This document shows positions 11,633 to 20,857 of a stretch of 64,000 nucleotides of DNA, piece by piece. Source of the stretch: Marinomonas foliarum (lineage in GTDB: Bacteria > Pseudomonadota > Gammaproteobacteria > Pseudomonadales > Marinomonadaceae). Position 1 is the first letter of the stretch. Every line of letters starts with the position of its first letter. The notes beneath the pieces are model-generated. The model worked only from the letters and a program-made list of their open reading frames with translations. It made no database searches and was not told where the DNA came from. Made by a program: the position numbers and the translations under genes. The stretch spans positions 1 through 64,000 of the forward strand of contig NZ_QPJQ01000025.1 of assembly GCF_003337275.1 (NCBI RefSeq), in the 5' to 3' direction.

Positions 11633-11661
11633 ATTGTACAAAATCACACCAATCAATACAA
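11633..11661 (-). promoter_or_regulatory. Candidate rplU-rpmA promoter
   Basis: Minus strand: TTGTAT (complement of 11656-11661), 17-base spacer, TACAAT (complement of 11633-11638, 5/6), then a G+C-rich CTCGCGTCCG. The predicted start near 11626 gives a leader of about 130 bases. Confidence 0.5.
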
Positions 11662-11700
11662 GCTAAAAGCAACGTCTTTATACATTTTTCGTAATTTGGG

Positions 11701-11729
11701 TTGACCCTGACACAAGCCTTACCTAGCAT
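11701..11729 (+). promoter_or_regulatory. Candidate ispB promoter
   Basis: TTGACC (11701-11706, 5/6), a 17-base spacer and TAGCAT (11724-11729, 4/6). The expected start near 11736 lies about 42 bases before the ispB ATG, and makes the upstream in-frame TTG at 11739 an unlikely start codon. Confidence 0.6.
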
Positions 11730-11777
11730 GAGGCACACTTGCTGATCAGCTTGAGACTATTTAGCTTCGGAAATTGC

Positions 11778-12758
11778 ATGCAACCTATACAAATACACGA
11801 TGTTGTGGCCAACGAATTTGGCCAAGTGAATGATTATATTGTGTCACAACTTAGTAGTGACATCCCCCTAATCGAGCAAATCGGCTACTACATTATTAGC
11901 AATGGCGGGAAACGCTTAAGACCTCTATTGGTTTTATTAGCGGCACGAGCCAGCACGGAACTAGACAAAGCACAGCTAGATCAAGCCATTCAAATGGCAA
12001 CCATCATCGAATTCATCCATACATCAACACTTTTGCATGATGATGTAGTGGATGAATCCGACATGCGCCGAGGCAAAAAAACCGCCAATGAAGAATGGGG
12101 CAATGCACCAAGCGTTTTAGTTGGCGACTTCCTTTATTCTCGTGCCTTCCAAATAATGGTAGATGTTGGCAGCATGCAATGTATGAGTATTTTGGCTAAG
12201 ACTACCAACATCATCGCTGAAGGCGAAGTTCAGCAGCTAATCAACTGCGGCGACCCCGACACTACAGAAGAAAGCTATTTAAAAGTTATTCAATATAAAA
12301 CAGCAAAATTGTTCGAAGGTGCTGCCCTTTGCGGTGCAGTTATTGCTGGTGCAAAGACAGAATATCAAGAAGCGTTAAGACAGTTTGGTATGCATGTAGG
12401 TACGGCTTTTCAGCTAATAGATGATGTGATGGATTACACTAGCACAGCTGAAGAAATGGGCAAAAGTGTTGGCGATGATCTTGCTGAAGGCAAACCGACC
12501 TTGCCTCTTATATTTACGATGAAGTATGGCTCTCCAGAGGCCATAGAGCGAGTAAGAAAAGCCATTTTAACTGGTGGGCTTGAGCAGTTAGAAGCCATCA
12601 TCAGTGACGTACAGAACTGCGGCGCCATCGAATACACACAACAACAAGCTCAGGAACAAGCCGATTTAGCAATCTCAGCAATAGAGCCATTGCCAAAATC
12701 GGACTACAAAGCAGCACTTATAGCGCTGGCAAACGCTTCAGTTAAGCGTCGTAACTAG
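11778..12758 (+). CDS. ispB: Octaprenyl diphosphate synthase
   Basis: Long-chain trans-prenyl diphosphate synthase that builds the quinone side chain. From ATG 11778 (MQPIQIHDVV) it has 326 residues; the reading frame is open 13 codons upstream to a TTG at 11739, which lies almost at the predicted transcript start. Both aspartate-rich motifs are present: DDVVD at 88-92 and DDVMD at 215-219, with GGKRLRP at 43-49. It stands divergent to rplU, as in E. coli and Pseudomonas. The chain length (C40 or other) cannot be told from sequence alone. Confidence 0.95.
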   Translation: MQPIQIHDVVANEFGQVNDYIVSQLSSDIPLIEQIGYYIISNGGKRLRPLLVLLAARASTELDKAQLDQAIQMATIIEFIHTSTLLHDDVVDESDMRRGKKTANEEWGNAPSVLVGDFLYSRAFQIMVDVGSMQCMSILAKTTNIIAEGEVQQLINCGDPDTTEESYLKVIQYKTAKLFEGAALCGAVIAGAKTEYQEALRQFGMHVGTAFQLIDDVMDYTSTAEEMGKSVGDDLAEGKPTLPLIFTMKYGSPEAIERVRKAILTGGLEQLEAIISDVQNCGAIEYTQQQAQEQADLAISAIEPLPKSDYKAALIALANASVKRRN

Positions 12759-12778
12759 CCTGCTCCCACCTAAAAGAC

Positions 12779-12809
12779 CAAGCTCGCTAACCTCGAGCTT
12801 GTTCTTTTT
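12779..12809. terminator. Terminator between ispB and the convergent hydrolase
   Basis: CAAGCTCG (12779-12786) and CGAGCTTG (12794-12801) pair perfectly around a seven-base loop. TTCTTTTTC follows on the plus strand; a shorter A-rich stretch precedes it, so it may also work for the minus-strand gene. Confidence 0.85.
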
Positions 12810-12810
12810 C

Positions 12811-13704
12811 CTATTTTTGCTTCAACACATCCAACACAGCCTGTGCCGCCTTCCCAGAATACTGCTGCATAAAGCAATGACCGCCCACTACTTCAATCAC
12901 CTGAATGTTTGGATTTAACTTAGCCGCTAACTGATAAGCCTCTTTGAAATAATCAAAGGTATCCTTACCTTGTATAATGTAGGTAGGCACAGAAATTTCA
13001 GAAATCGCACTCCACAGCCTTCTTGGATAGCTGGAAAAAATCTCGGCCTCCATCCAAGAAGGACAACCCAACTGATAATGTCCTTTGTCATCACATTTGA
13101 TAGATGACGTAATATAATCTTCTAAACAATCAGGCTCCCAGCCTTTAAAGGTGCCTCTTTCAAAAAAACTACTTTTTACCTGAGCAAGACTCTCCCATTG
13201 AGTGCGTCGGCGACGTGCCTGTCGCGCCAATGGTATTTGGCTTTTCAACCCTGAAAGCTTCACTCCGCGCATCATCCAAATTAACCGCGGAGGAAATAAT
13301 GCTGGATCCAACAAAATCAGCCTATCAAAAAGCGAAGATTCCTGATGACTCATTAATGCAGTCATACAACCACCGAAGCTATGTCCAATCCCAATCAACT
13401 CATTTTTCGGTAACTGTTGTCGCTGTGCGTTTAATGAGTCAACAAAGCGCGCGGCAGTCCTATTCCAACCAATAAATTTTTGCCCTGCTGTCGACCCACC
13501 ATGACCAGCAGCATCCTGCATAATAAGATTGTAACCTTCAAGCTTACTCAAAAAGGATTGGTAAGTTCTTACCGAGAAGCCATTACCATGGAGAAAGTGT
13601 ACCGTTGATCTAGTAATATCCACTTTACCCAAATACCCCTGAATATGACCACCATCAAATTCATAGCGCCAAGTAGCCAAATCTATATTTTTTTCCGAAC
13701 TCAT
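12811..13704 (-). CDS. Alpha/beta hydrolase
   Basis: Serine hydrolase of unknown substrate. From ATG 13704 it has 297 residues; an in-frame TTG at 13716 would add four. The oxyanion region is HGNGFS (39-44), the nucleophile elbow is GHSFG with S109, and a likely catalytic histidine lies in GGHCFMQ near the C-terminus. No signal peptide is visible, so it is probably cytosolic. It stands alone between ispB and fabA, convergent to ispB. Esterase, thioesterase or lactonase activity cannot be told apart here. Confidence 0.85.
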   Translation of the reverse strand: MSSEKNIDLATWRYEFDGGHIQGYLGKVDITRSTVHFLHGNGFSVRTYQSFLSKLEGYNLIMQDAAGHGGSTAGQKFIGWNRTAARFVDSLNAQRQQLPKNELIGIGHSFGGCMTALMSHQESSLFDRLILLDPALFPPRLIWMMRGVKLSGLKSQIPLARQARRRRTQWESLAQVKSSFFERGTFKGWEPDCLEDYITSSIKCDDKGHYQLGCPSWMEAEIFSSYPRRLWSAISEISVPTYIIQGKDTFDYFKEAYQLAAKLNPNIQVIEVVGGHCFMQQYSGKAAQAVLDVLKQK

Positions 13705-13785
13705 AAAGGTACTCAAACAACCAAAAATAGTGTAATTAGAAACATACTAGCAGAAAACATAATGCCAAAAGACAACAACAAACGA

Positions 13786-13809
13786 GTTATAAAAACGGCT
13801 TTTTATAAC
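13786..13809. repeat. 24-bp perfect inverted repeat
   Basis: GTTATAAAAA (13786-13795), CGGC and TTTTTATAAC (13800-13809) make a perfect ten-pair inverted repeat. It lies 82 bases upstream of the hydrolase ATG and about 80 bases upstream of the fabA -35. It could be an operator or a hairpin; without a long T tail outside the stem it is a poor terminator. Confidence 0.6.
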
Positions 13810-13890
13810 TTTCACCCTAGCCAAACCCTCTAAAGATCGTAAATATGATCATTTTTCATGCAGGTAATTTGGTTTTTTTCCGTTCAAACA

Positions 13891-13919
13891 TTCATATTAG
13901 GGTTCCAAACCGATATAAT
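13891..13919 (+). promoter_or_regulatory. Candidate fabA promoter
   Basis: TTCATA (13891-13896, 4/6), a 17-base spacer and an exact TATAAT (13914-13919). Transcription would start near 13926, about 79 bases before the fabA ATG. Confidence 0.55.
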
Positions 13920-14004
13920 CAGCTGGATTTTCTACTGCAAACTGGACCACGACAATCCGCCAGACCATTTTGAGTCATCGGCTGGATGTGGATATAGGAC
14001 TATA

Positions 14005-14520
14005 ATGACTACAGCTTCATCTTTTGAAAAAGACGAACTATTAAAATGCGGCCACGGTGAAATGTTTGGTGCAGGCAATGCCCAGCTTCCTGTCGGCAAT
14101 ATGCTAATGATGGATCGCATTACTCACATCTCAACTGAAGGCGGGGAACATGGCAAAGGCGAGATTATTGCTGAGCTAGACATAAACCCTGACTTATGGT
14201 TTTTTGCATGCCACTTTCCTGGCGACCCAGTTATGCCTGGTTGCCTTGGCTTAGATGCGATGTGGCAGCTAGTAGGATTCTTTCTTGGCTGGAAAGGAAA
14301 TAAAGGGCGCGGACGCGCACTAGGCTCTGGTGAAGTAAAATTCACAGGACAGATTCTTCCAACAGCAAAAAAGGTTACCTTCCACATTCACTTAAAGCGT
14401 GTTATTGAACGCAAATTAGTAATGGGAATTGCAGACGGAAGCGTTAAGGTTGATGGTCGTGAAATTTACACAGCAAAAGACTTGCGTGTAGGCTTATTTA
14501 CGTCAACTGATAACTTCTAA
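14005..14520 (+). CDS. fabA: 3-hydroxydecanoyl-ACP dehydratase/isomerase
   Basis: Dehydrates beta-hydroxyacyl-ACP and isomerises trans-2- to cis-3-decenoyl-ACP, the branch point to unsaturated fatty acids. The start is ATG 14005, giving 171 residues and placing the catalytic pair exactly at H70 (CHFPGDP) and D84 as in E. coli. AGGAC lies about seven bases upstream. The frame stays open 49 codons further upstream, but the promoter lies inside that extension. fabB follows after 26 bases, the standard pair. Confidence 0.98.
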   Translation: MTTASSFEKDELLKCGHGEMFGAGNAQLPVGNMLMMDRITHISTEGGEHGKGEIIAELDINPDLWFFACHFPGDPVMPGCLGLDAMWQLVGFFLGWKGNKGRGRALGSGEVKFTGQILPTAKKVTFHIHLKRVIERKLVMGIADGSVKVDGREIYTAKDLRVGLFTSTDNF

Positions 14521-14546
14521 AGATTAAGAATGAAAGAGGCACATTT

Positions 14547-15761
14547 ATGCGTCGTGTAGTAGTAACAGGTCTTGGCATTGTCAGCTGCCTAGGCAATGAC
14601 AAAGATAGCGTTCTAAACTCCTTACGCGAAGGCCAATCTGGCATTCGTTTCGCTGAGGATTACAAAGAGCATGGCTTTCGTAGCCACGTTTGTGGCCGCA
14701 TTGACTTAGATGCCGAAAGCATTGACCGCAAAGTACGCCGTTTCATGGGCGACGCAGCAACTTACGCTTACGTTTCTATGCAGCAAGCTATTTTAGATTC
14801 TGGTTTGACTGAAGACCAAGTATCCAATGTTCGCACTGGTCTGGTTGCAGGGTCTGGTGGCGCTTCCGCTAAAAACCTTGTTGACTCGGCTGACACTCTT
14901 CGCGAGAAAGGCGTTAAGCGCGTTGGTCCATATCGTGTTACTCAAACTATGGGCAGCACTGTTTCTGCTTGTTTGGCTACACCATTCAAGATCAAGGGTG
15001 TTAACTACTCAATAACTTCCGCTTGCTCGACTAGTGCCCACTGTATTGGTAACGCAATGGAGTTGATTCAACTAGGCAAGCAAGACATCGTTTTTGCTGG
15101 CGGCGGCGAAGAAGAAAGCTGGACTCAAACTTGTATGTTTGATGCCATGGGCGCCCTATCTTCAAAGTACAACGACACACCTGAAAAGGCATCACGCGCT
15201 TACGATGCAAACCGTGACGGTTTCGTTATTGCTGGCGGTGGCGGTATGCTAGTTATTGAAGAACTAGAACACGCTAAAGCTCGCGGTGCTAAAATCTACG
15301 CTGAATTAGTGGGTTACGGTGCAACGTCTGATGGCTATGACATGGTTGCTCCTTCTGGTGAAGGCGCAGTACGTTGTATGCAAATGGCAATGAGCACAAT
15401 TGATGGCGACATTGATTACATTAACACTCATGGCACAAGTACTCCTGCTGGCGACATGAAAGAGCTACAAGCAGTCAACGAAACTTTCGGCGATAAAATT
15501 CCGCTGATTAGTTCGACTAAATCTTTGTCTGGTCACTCTCTAGGTGCAGCAGGCGTTCATGAAGCAATCTACTGCTTGCTAATGATGGAAAATAATTTCA
15601 TCACCGCATCAGCAAACGTTGACGAGCTTGATGAAGCAGCAGGCAATATCCCTGTTGTCACAACTCGCAAAGATAATGCAGACTTGAACTTGATTATGTC
15701 TAACAGCTTTGGTTTTGGCGGCACTAACGCCAGCCTAGTATTCAAAAAATACTCTGCGTAA
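14547..15761 (+). CDS. fabB: Beta-ketoacyl-ACP synthase I
   Basis: Condensing enzyme that elongates unsaturated acyl-ACPs. The 404 residues have the thiolase-fold triad: C160 (TSACSTS), H295 (NTHGTSTP) and H330 (SGHSLGAAG). GAGG precedes the ATG by eight bases. It forms an operon with fabA, so anaerobic-type unsaturated fatty acid synthesis is intact. A strong terminator follows at 15779-15810. Confidence 0.98.
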   Translation: MRRVVVTGLGIVSCLGNDKDSVLNSLREGQSGIRFAEDYKEHGFRSHVCGRIDLDAESIDRKVRRFMGDAATYAYVSMQQAILDSGLTEDQVSNVRTGLVAGSGGASAKNLVDSADTLREKGVKRVGPYRVTQTMGSTVSACLATPFKIKGVNYSITSACSTSAHCIGNAMELIQLGKQDIVFAGGGEEESWTQTCMFDAMGALSSKYNDTPEKASRAYDANRDGFVIAGGGGMLVIEELEHAKARGAKIYAELVGYGATSDGYDMVAPSGEGAVRCMQMAMSTIDGDIDYINTHGTSTPAGDMKELQAVNETFGDKIPLISSTKSLSGHSLGAAGVHEAIYCLLMMENNFITASANVDELDEAAGNIPVVTTRKDNADLNLIMSNSFGFGGTNASLVFKKYSA

Positions 15762-15778
15762 ATAAAACCTATGCAACT

Positions 15779-15810
15779 AAAAAAGCCGCATCATTGATGC
15801 GGCTTTTTTT
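15779..15810. terminator. Bidirectional terminator fabB / acyltransferase
   Basis: GCCGCATC (15785-15792), ATT loop and GATGCGGC (15796-15803) are flanked by A6 and T7. It separates the convergent fabB and plsC-like genes. Confidence 0.95.
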
Positions 15811-15838
15811 ATGACTTCAATTCAGCACATAAGTTTAA

Positions 15839-16591
15839 CTAAAACAAAAAGTCATTTCCTTTAGGCAGCTTCGCCATTTCTGCCCTCATCCACACATCCA
15901 TTTCATCATGTAATGCAGACGTTTTCTTACCTTCGGATTCAATAATAGGGCCAATAACTACGCGAATTGAGCCTGGATACTTACGCCACTTCTTTCCAGG
16001 CCAAGTATAACCAGCGTTATGCACAACAGGTAGAATAGGTACTCCAGCAGACGTTGCAAGCATAGCCGCCCCTTTATTGAATGCTTGCTCTTTATTTGGA
16101 GCAATACGCGTTCCTTCTGGAAAAATCAGCACAGAACGACCATCATCTAAACGCTCTTTACCCTGACTGATAATTTGCTTCAACGCATTCGTACGCTGGG
16201 AACGATCAATGGCAATAGGCTGAACCATACGTAAGCCCCAGCCAAAAAAAGGAACAGATAAAAGCTCTTTTTTCAGAACCGTCGATACAGGTGCCATTAA
16301 CACTTGCAGCACATAGGTTTCCCATTCACTTTGATGGTTTGCCACCAACACAACAGGACGATCTTTATTAATATGCTCTAAACCAATAATCTCAACTTTC
16401 ACACCGCAAAACACTCGAAAAACAAACAACAGACCTTTGTTATGAAGGTTCAGCACTGGCTGGCGATAATTCTTTGGCAATAAAACCGTTGCGAAAGGTG
16501 CAAGCACACCAAATAGAATAGTGGACACCATATAATAAAAGGCGAAAATTATTGAGCCGATCCAAGACCTTACCGACACACATGCATTCAT
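15839..16591 (-). CDS. 1-acyl-sn-glycerol-3-phosphate acyltransferase (PlsC-like)
   Basis: Probably makes phosphatidic acid from lysophosphatidic acid at the inner membrane. The 250 residues start with a hydrophobic stretch (about 10-38). The catalytic box is NHQSEWE (H86 to E91), an HX4E variant in place of HX4D; FPEGTR lies near residue 157. It follows a second acyltransferase gene after 20 bases, suggesting a two-gene lipid operon. Because of the variant motif, another acyl acceptor is possible. Confidence 0.85.
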   Translation of the reverse strand: MNACVSVRSWIGSIIFAFYYMVSTILFGVLAPFATVLLPKNYRQPVLNLHNKGLLFVFRVFCGVKVEIIGLEHINKDRPVVLVANHQSEWETYVLQVLMAPVSTVLKKELLSVPFFGWGLRMVQPIAIDRSQRTNALKQIISQGKERLDDGRSVLIFPEGTRIAPNKEQAFNKGAAMLATSAGVPILPVVHNAGYTWPGKKWRKYPGSIRVVIGPIIESEGKKTSALHDEMDVWMRAEMAKLPKGNDFLF

Positions 16592-16611
16592 TGACAGCTT
16601 ACTCCCTATGT

Positions 16612-17718
16612 TTATTTGTTCAGATATTTTTGCTGTTGCTTCAATGGATTTGCATACATTGCCAACACTGTTTCCCTTAGGTTCTCAGGGCAACGCTCAA
16701 GATAACTCTTGAATGCACTGTCTGAACTAGGTAAGCCTTGCTGTAATGCCAATGCAGCCTCATTCGAGGACTGAATCGCGTAATGAGTAATAATTTGGCG
16801 ATCCACCTCTGCAACAAACTCTTCGGGAGTTTCAAAGCCATCTTTTATGACATCACCAAAAGTCACTACCACCTTGCCTTTTTGGCCGACTATACCGTTT
16901 TTAATACTATCGATATCTTCAAATTCGGCTTTTTCATAATTCCCGGTGGTTGATTTCTGATGCAACTCACGCGCCTTATCAAACGCACATGGATCATATT
17001 CATAAGCAATCGAAACCGGGACAACTTTCAAGTTTGCCATCGCCTCAGGAAAAGGCACTTTCTCTTTCTTCTGCCCCATGAAAAACATTTTTATGATCGC
17101 AGGATCCGTTTGGTCCAAGCCATCTTTGGCACGACCTTCTTTCTGAGCAATCCAAATATTAGCCTGATCTTTCGTTAACGATTCGGTGATATAAGAAGAC
17201 AATTGACCAAACGCAGCCATCATTTCGCGAATGCCATTCGCCGAGCGCTTCACAATGAAGCTTTTATTAAGTCGCATAAGGTCAGACACAAAAGGACGAC
17301 GCAACAGGTTGTCACCTATGGCGATGCGTACCGTATCCAGCCCTGCTAGATACAGACCATAGTTGACAAAAGCCGGATCCATAGCGATGTCCCTGTGGTT
17401 CGACAAGAACAAATAACCTACGCCTTTCTCTAGTTTTTCAATGCCTCGGTATTCAACATTCGTTGTTGTCGTTTTGATCATGCGTTCCATATAGCTTGCA
17501 ACGCGCATCTGAAATTCATGAACATTCGAGATATTGGCAATTTGACGCTTTAAAGCCAACTTAACCGCAAAGGCCAAAGGCACTTTTAAAAACTTAGGCC
17601 ATTGAGCAAAGCGAAAACCAATAATTGTATTAATAAAATCTGGCGTGTTAACCAAATTGTTCAACACCTCGGCGACCTCATCGTCGTTGTATGGGCGTAT
17701 ATCGTGAAACTGATCCAT
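16612..17718 (-). CDS. Glycerolipid acyltransferase family protein
   Basis: PlsB/PlsC-superfamily acyltransferase of uncertain acceptor. The 368 residues contain SNHRDIAMDPA (106-116), where H108 and D114 are five residues apart (HX5D rather than HX4D), and QKEGRAKDG (about 192), equivalent to the FPEGTR block. There is no clear signal peptide; a moderately hydrophobic region lies at about 43-57. Upstream of the PlsC-like gene by 20 bases, it may supply or share its substrate. Confidence 0.75.
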   Translation of the reverse strand: MDQFHDIRPYNDDEVAEVLNNLVNTPDFINTIIGFRFAQWPKFLKVPLAFAVKLALKRQIANISNVHEFQMRVASYMERMIKTTTTNVEYRGIEKLEKGVGYLFLSNHRDIAMDPAFVNYGLYLAGLDTVRIAIGDNLLRRPFVSDLMRLNKSFIVKRSANGIREMMAAFGQLSSYITESLTKDQANIWIAQKEGRAKDGLDQTDPAIIKMFFMGQKKEKVPFPEAMANLKVVPVSIAYEYDPCAFDKARELHQKSTTGNYEKAEFEDIDSIKNGIVGQKGKVVVTFGDVIKDGFETPEEFVAEVDRQIITHYAIQSSNEAALALQQGLPSSDSAFKSYLERCPENLRETVLAMYANPLKQQQKYLNK

Positions 17719-17769
17719 TTAATTTTCCGTCAGTAAAAACTGCTTTATATTTTTGTTATCAAGTTATTT

Positions 17770-20691
17770 TTAAAGGGTTTGGATATCAAACCCTAACGCT
17801 TCGAGTTCCGTACGTTTTGATGTAGACGTTACTACCGCGACGTTTTCATTTTCTTTTGTTAAATATGTCTTAGCCACTTGCTGTAGTTGCTCAACCGTTA
17901 CCGCCAAAACCTTAGCACGGAACGCTTCTCTGTAGGCCAAACTACGGCCATGCAACTGCACATAGAAGTCGCTTTGCGCTTCTCCCGCAGGCGAGCCTGG
18001 TTTGTCCATTGAACCAATAACACCTAAAACAGCCTCTTCAAGCGCACCTTCTGTGTGCTCTTCATTTAGCATCCATTCAATAGAAGCATCGAAGTCTGAC
18101 AAGGTCTCAGTCAAGCGCGGATCACGGTATGAGTAGAAGCGGAACGAGCCAGTGCTGCCATCAAACGTTGCACCGCCACCGTAAGCACCACCCTGCTCGC
18201 GAATCACTCGATGCAAGAAACCATTACGCAAGAAGCCTCCCAGCACAGTCAATGCAGCAACATCAGGGTGCTCACCAAAGACAGTGCGAAATGCTTTACT
18301 GCAGAAGTTCACTTGAGTCGATGTCAACCAAGCGACATTCACTTTAGAGTCTACTGGAGCCATTGAGAATGGAGTCTGCGCAATACCCACTGGTAGATCC
18401 GCAAAAACGGTCTGAACTTCGCTCAAGACATTCGCTTCATGCTGTGGTTCTGCAACCAATAAAATCTGTTTCTTCGCTTGCAACAACTTAGTATGCAAAC
18501 GCTTGAAAAGCGCCAACACGTTTTCAACAGTGTTACTGTCTGCTTTCATCGCATCATCCAGCGCAATCGCAGAACGAATGCCAGACATGCCACTCCATTT
18601 TTCTTGTTGCGCAGCCAAACCAGAAATCGCACTAGAAGCCGCCGTCATAGCCAACGAGTGACCTTGACCGGTAATAGATTGTTCGCGACGAGCACGACGC
18701 TGAGCCACCAGCTCTTTAACTCGACTTGCTTCATCAAAGCGTACATTAAGCATAGTGTCTTTCAACAATTCACTCATGGCTTTAACGTTTGGCACCAAGG
18801 CTTTCGATGACAAGATGAAATAACCATTCAAGTCCTGACGGTCCTTAATGGTGGCACGAATCGAATTAGAGGCACCTAAGCCGCCACAGACTTGAGCTTG
18901 ACGCTCTTGAACAGCAAGATAATCCGCTTCGCCAATGCCCAACTCCGTCATCATTGAAGAGAATAAAGGCAAATATTCCGTTTCTTCTGCATCCAGCTCA
19001 GGCAGATCAATCACTAACTGCTGGTAAACCAGACCGTTTGTACCTTGCGGATAGAAAGTAATAGGCAAATCCCCCATCACCTTCTCATTTTCATATTCAG
19101 GCAAACGCGCAGGCACATCTTCTAGGCCTACTTTTGGTAGAATACTCATGTCATCAATTTGCGACTGACGGGCTTTCAATGCAGCACTACGATCAATAAT
19201 TTGTTGCTTATCCGAATCAGACAAGGCCGCTTTAATCTGACTAAGACGATCTTTCTCAGCCTGATTTCGGCGCGTTTCTAGTGCATCATCAGGGCTCAAT
19301 GTGATCGTGACTCGATGCGCATTGCTCAACAACAAATTTTTAATCAAACTCGGAATATATTGCGGGTCTTGTACTTTCTCTCGCATCACAGTGATAACAG
19401 GATCAAGATCAAGCTGGGCAATCACATCTCCGGCATGTACGGCCGTCGACAAACCAGCCAGAATCAATTGCAAACCATATGGATAGCTACCACCACCGAC
19501 TTCACGCTGGCTTAGTTCCAATTGGTGTAACATGGCATCAACCATATCCTGTGGGATACCATTCTCTGCAATGCTTTCCAGTGTAGATAAAACTAAGGCT
19601 TCTACTTTCGTTGCGTCTTCACGCTTCACACCTTCCAATCCGCACATGAAGCTCATTTCTTTGTTGCTGTCTTCAAGGCCACACAGAGGAGATGGCGCAC
19701 GGCCAAGTTCGCTATTTTCTAATACACGCATCAAAGGCGAAGCACTGTTATCTAGCAAAACGCTAGACAGCAATTGTGCTTCGAACTGCTGATTTAAGTC
19801 GGTACTTTCACCCAATAACCAACCAACAACCACATGACTACCATCTTCTTTCACTTCATCTGCTGCGTAACCTTCCTCCACTCGTATAGGAGAAAAGTAA
19901 CGCTTCACATTCGGCACACTAACTTGCTCGTCTAAACGCTCAAAGCGGCTTAGTACTTTTTCTTCAAACTCGGCTTGTAGTGTTTCAGCAGGAATATCAC
20001 CAAAGGTCATGAAGACCGCATTCGAAGGATGATAATGGGTGCGGTAAAAGGCCAATAGATCTTGATAAGATAAATCAGGGATATCAGATGGCTCACCACC
20101 CGAATTGAAATGGTAAGTATTATTCGGAAACAAGTATTTGGTCAGCGTTTGCCACAAGACAGATGTCGTTGAGCTCATCGCGCCTTTCATTTCATTAAAT
20201 ACTACACCTTTGAAGGTCAATTCAGATTCTGCATTATCTGGCTCTGCAAACTCTAGGCGGTGACCTTCCTGAGAAAAGTCCAGTTCATCTAGACGGGAAA
20301 AGAACACCGCATCCAGATACACGCCCAACAAATTATGGAAGTCTTTCTTATTCTTGCTGGCGAACGGATAAGCCGTCCAATCGGAAGAGGTAAAGGCATT
20401 CATGAAGGTATTCAACGAACGTCGAATCATCATAAAGAATGGGTCGCGTACAGGAAAACGCTCAGAACCACACAATACAGTGTGCTCGAGAATATGCGCG
20501 ACGCCGCACGAATCAGTTGGCACGGTTTTTAAGCCAACTAAAAAGACATTTTCGTCATTCTCAGACGCGATGTGAAAATGCTTAGCGCCCGTAACTGTGT
20601 GCTCAAACTCTTGAACTGTCACATTCAGAGCATCGATAAACTCACTGCGAAGAAACGTAAATGCAGGATGGTGCGCGGTGCTATTTGCCAT
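17770..20691 (-). CDS. M16 family metallopeptidase (PreP/M16C-like)
   Basis: Zinc metallopeptidase of the presequence-protease type that degrades peptides in a closed two-half chamber. The 973 residues match PreP/Cym1 length. The inverted zinc motif HILEH gives H66, E69 and H70, with the third ligand E167 in VVFNEMKG. There is no signal peptide, implying a cytosolic role. A separate extended -10 promoter (20790-20798) lies upstream. The acyltransferase genes begin 51 bases after it and could be co-transcribed. Confidence 0.92.
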   Translation of the reverse strand: MANSTAHHPAFTFLRSEFIDALNVTVQEFEHTVTGAKHFHIASENDENVFLVGLKTVPTDSCGVAHILEHTVLCGSERFPVRDPFFMMIRRSLNTFMNAFTSSDWTAYPFASKNKKDFHNLLGVYLDAVFFSRLDELDFSQEGHRLEFAEPDNAESELTFKGVVFNEMKGAMSSTTSVLWQTLTKYLFPNNTYHFNSGGEPSDIPDLSYQDLLAFYRTHYHPSNAVFMTFGDIPAETLQAEFEEKVLSRFERLDEQVSVPNVKRYFSPIRVEEGYAADEVKEDGSHVVVGWLLGESTDLNQQFEAQLLSSVLLDNSASPLMRVLENSELGRAPSPLCGLEDSNKEMSFMCGLEGVKREDATKVEALVLSTLESIAENGIPQDMVDAMLHQLELSQREVGGGSYPYGLQLILAGLSTAVHAGDVIAQLDLDPVITVMREKVQDPQYIPSLIKNLLLSNAHRVTITLSPDDALETRRNQAEKDRLSQIKAALSDSDKQQIIDRSAALKARQSQIDDMSILPKVGLEDVPARLPEYENEKVMGDLPITFYPQGTNGLVYQQLVIDLPELDAEETEYLPLFSSMMTELGIGEADYLAVQERQAQVCGGLGASNSIRATIKDRQDLNGYFILSSKALVPNVKAMSELLKDTMLNVRFDEASRVKELVAQRRARREQSITGQGHSLAMTAASSAISGLAAQQEKWSGMSGIRSAIALDDAMKADSNTVENVLALFKRLHTKLLQAKKQILLVAEPQHEANVLSEVQTVFADLPVGIAQTPFSMAPVDSKVNVAWLTSTQVNFCSKAFRTVFGEHPDVAALTVLGGFLRNGFLHRVIREQGGAYGGGATFDGSTGSFRFYSYRDPRLTETLSDFDASIEWMLNEEHTEGALEEAVLGVIGSMDKPGSPAGEAQSDFYVQLHGRSLAYREAFRAKVLAVTVEQLQQVAKTYLTKENENVAVVTSTSKRTELEALGFDIQTL

Positions 20692-20789
20692 TCTCTACCT
20701 CGATAGAATCAGAATACGATAATTACATTATTTTGGGGCAGTTTGGATACATTCAAGACAACATAAGTCCAAGACAGCAAAGTGGCGTG

Positions 20790-20798
20790 ATTATAACA
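20790..20798 (-). promoter_or_regulatory. Candidate extended -10 promoter for the M16 peptidase
   Basis: Minus strand TGTTATAAT is an exact TGn-TATAAT extended -10. No convincing -35 is present. Predicted start lies about 90 bases before the ATG. Confidence 0.5.
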
Positions 20799-20857
20799 AA
20801 AACATGGCTTTTACTGCACGAACTAACGTAATTCCACGTACAAGACGACGCCGTACG

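Larger units (their letters stand above)
13705..14004. other. 300-base intergenic region before fabA
   Basis: No gene is supported. It contains an A+T-rich perfect palindrome (13786-13809), a good fabA promoter (13891-13919) and a roughly 79-base fabA leader. AACTGG at 13939-13944 resembles a FadR half-site but has no matching second half. The open frame from 13858 through this region is non-coding extension of fabA. Confidence 0.6.

Noticed and set aside
13939..13966. FadR-like site before fabA
   Set aside because: Only the AACTGG half matches; the second half of the operator is absent.
13858..14004. 49-codon N-terminal extension of FabA
   Set aside because: The promoter lies inside it and the catalytic residues match H70 and D84 only from ATG 14005.
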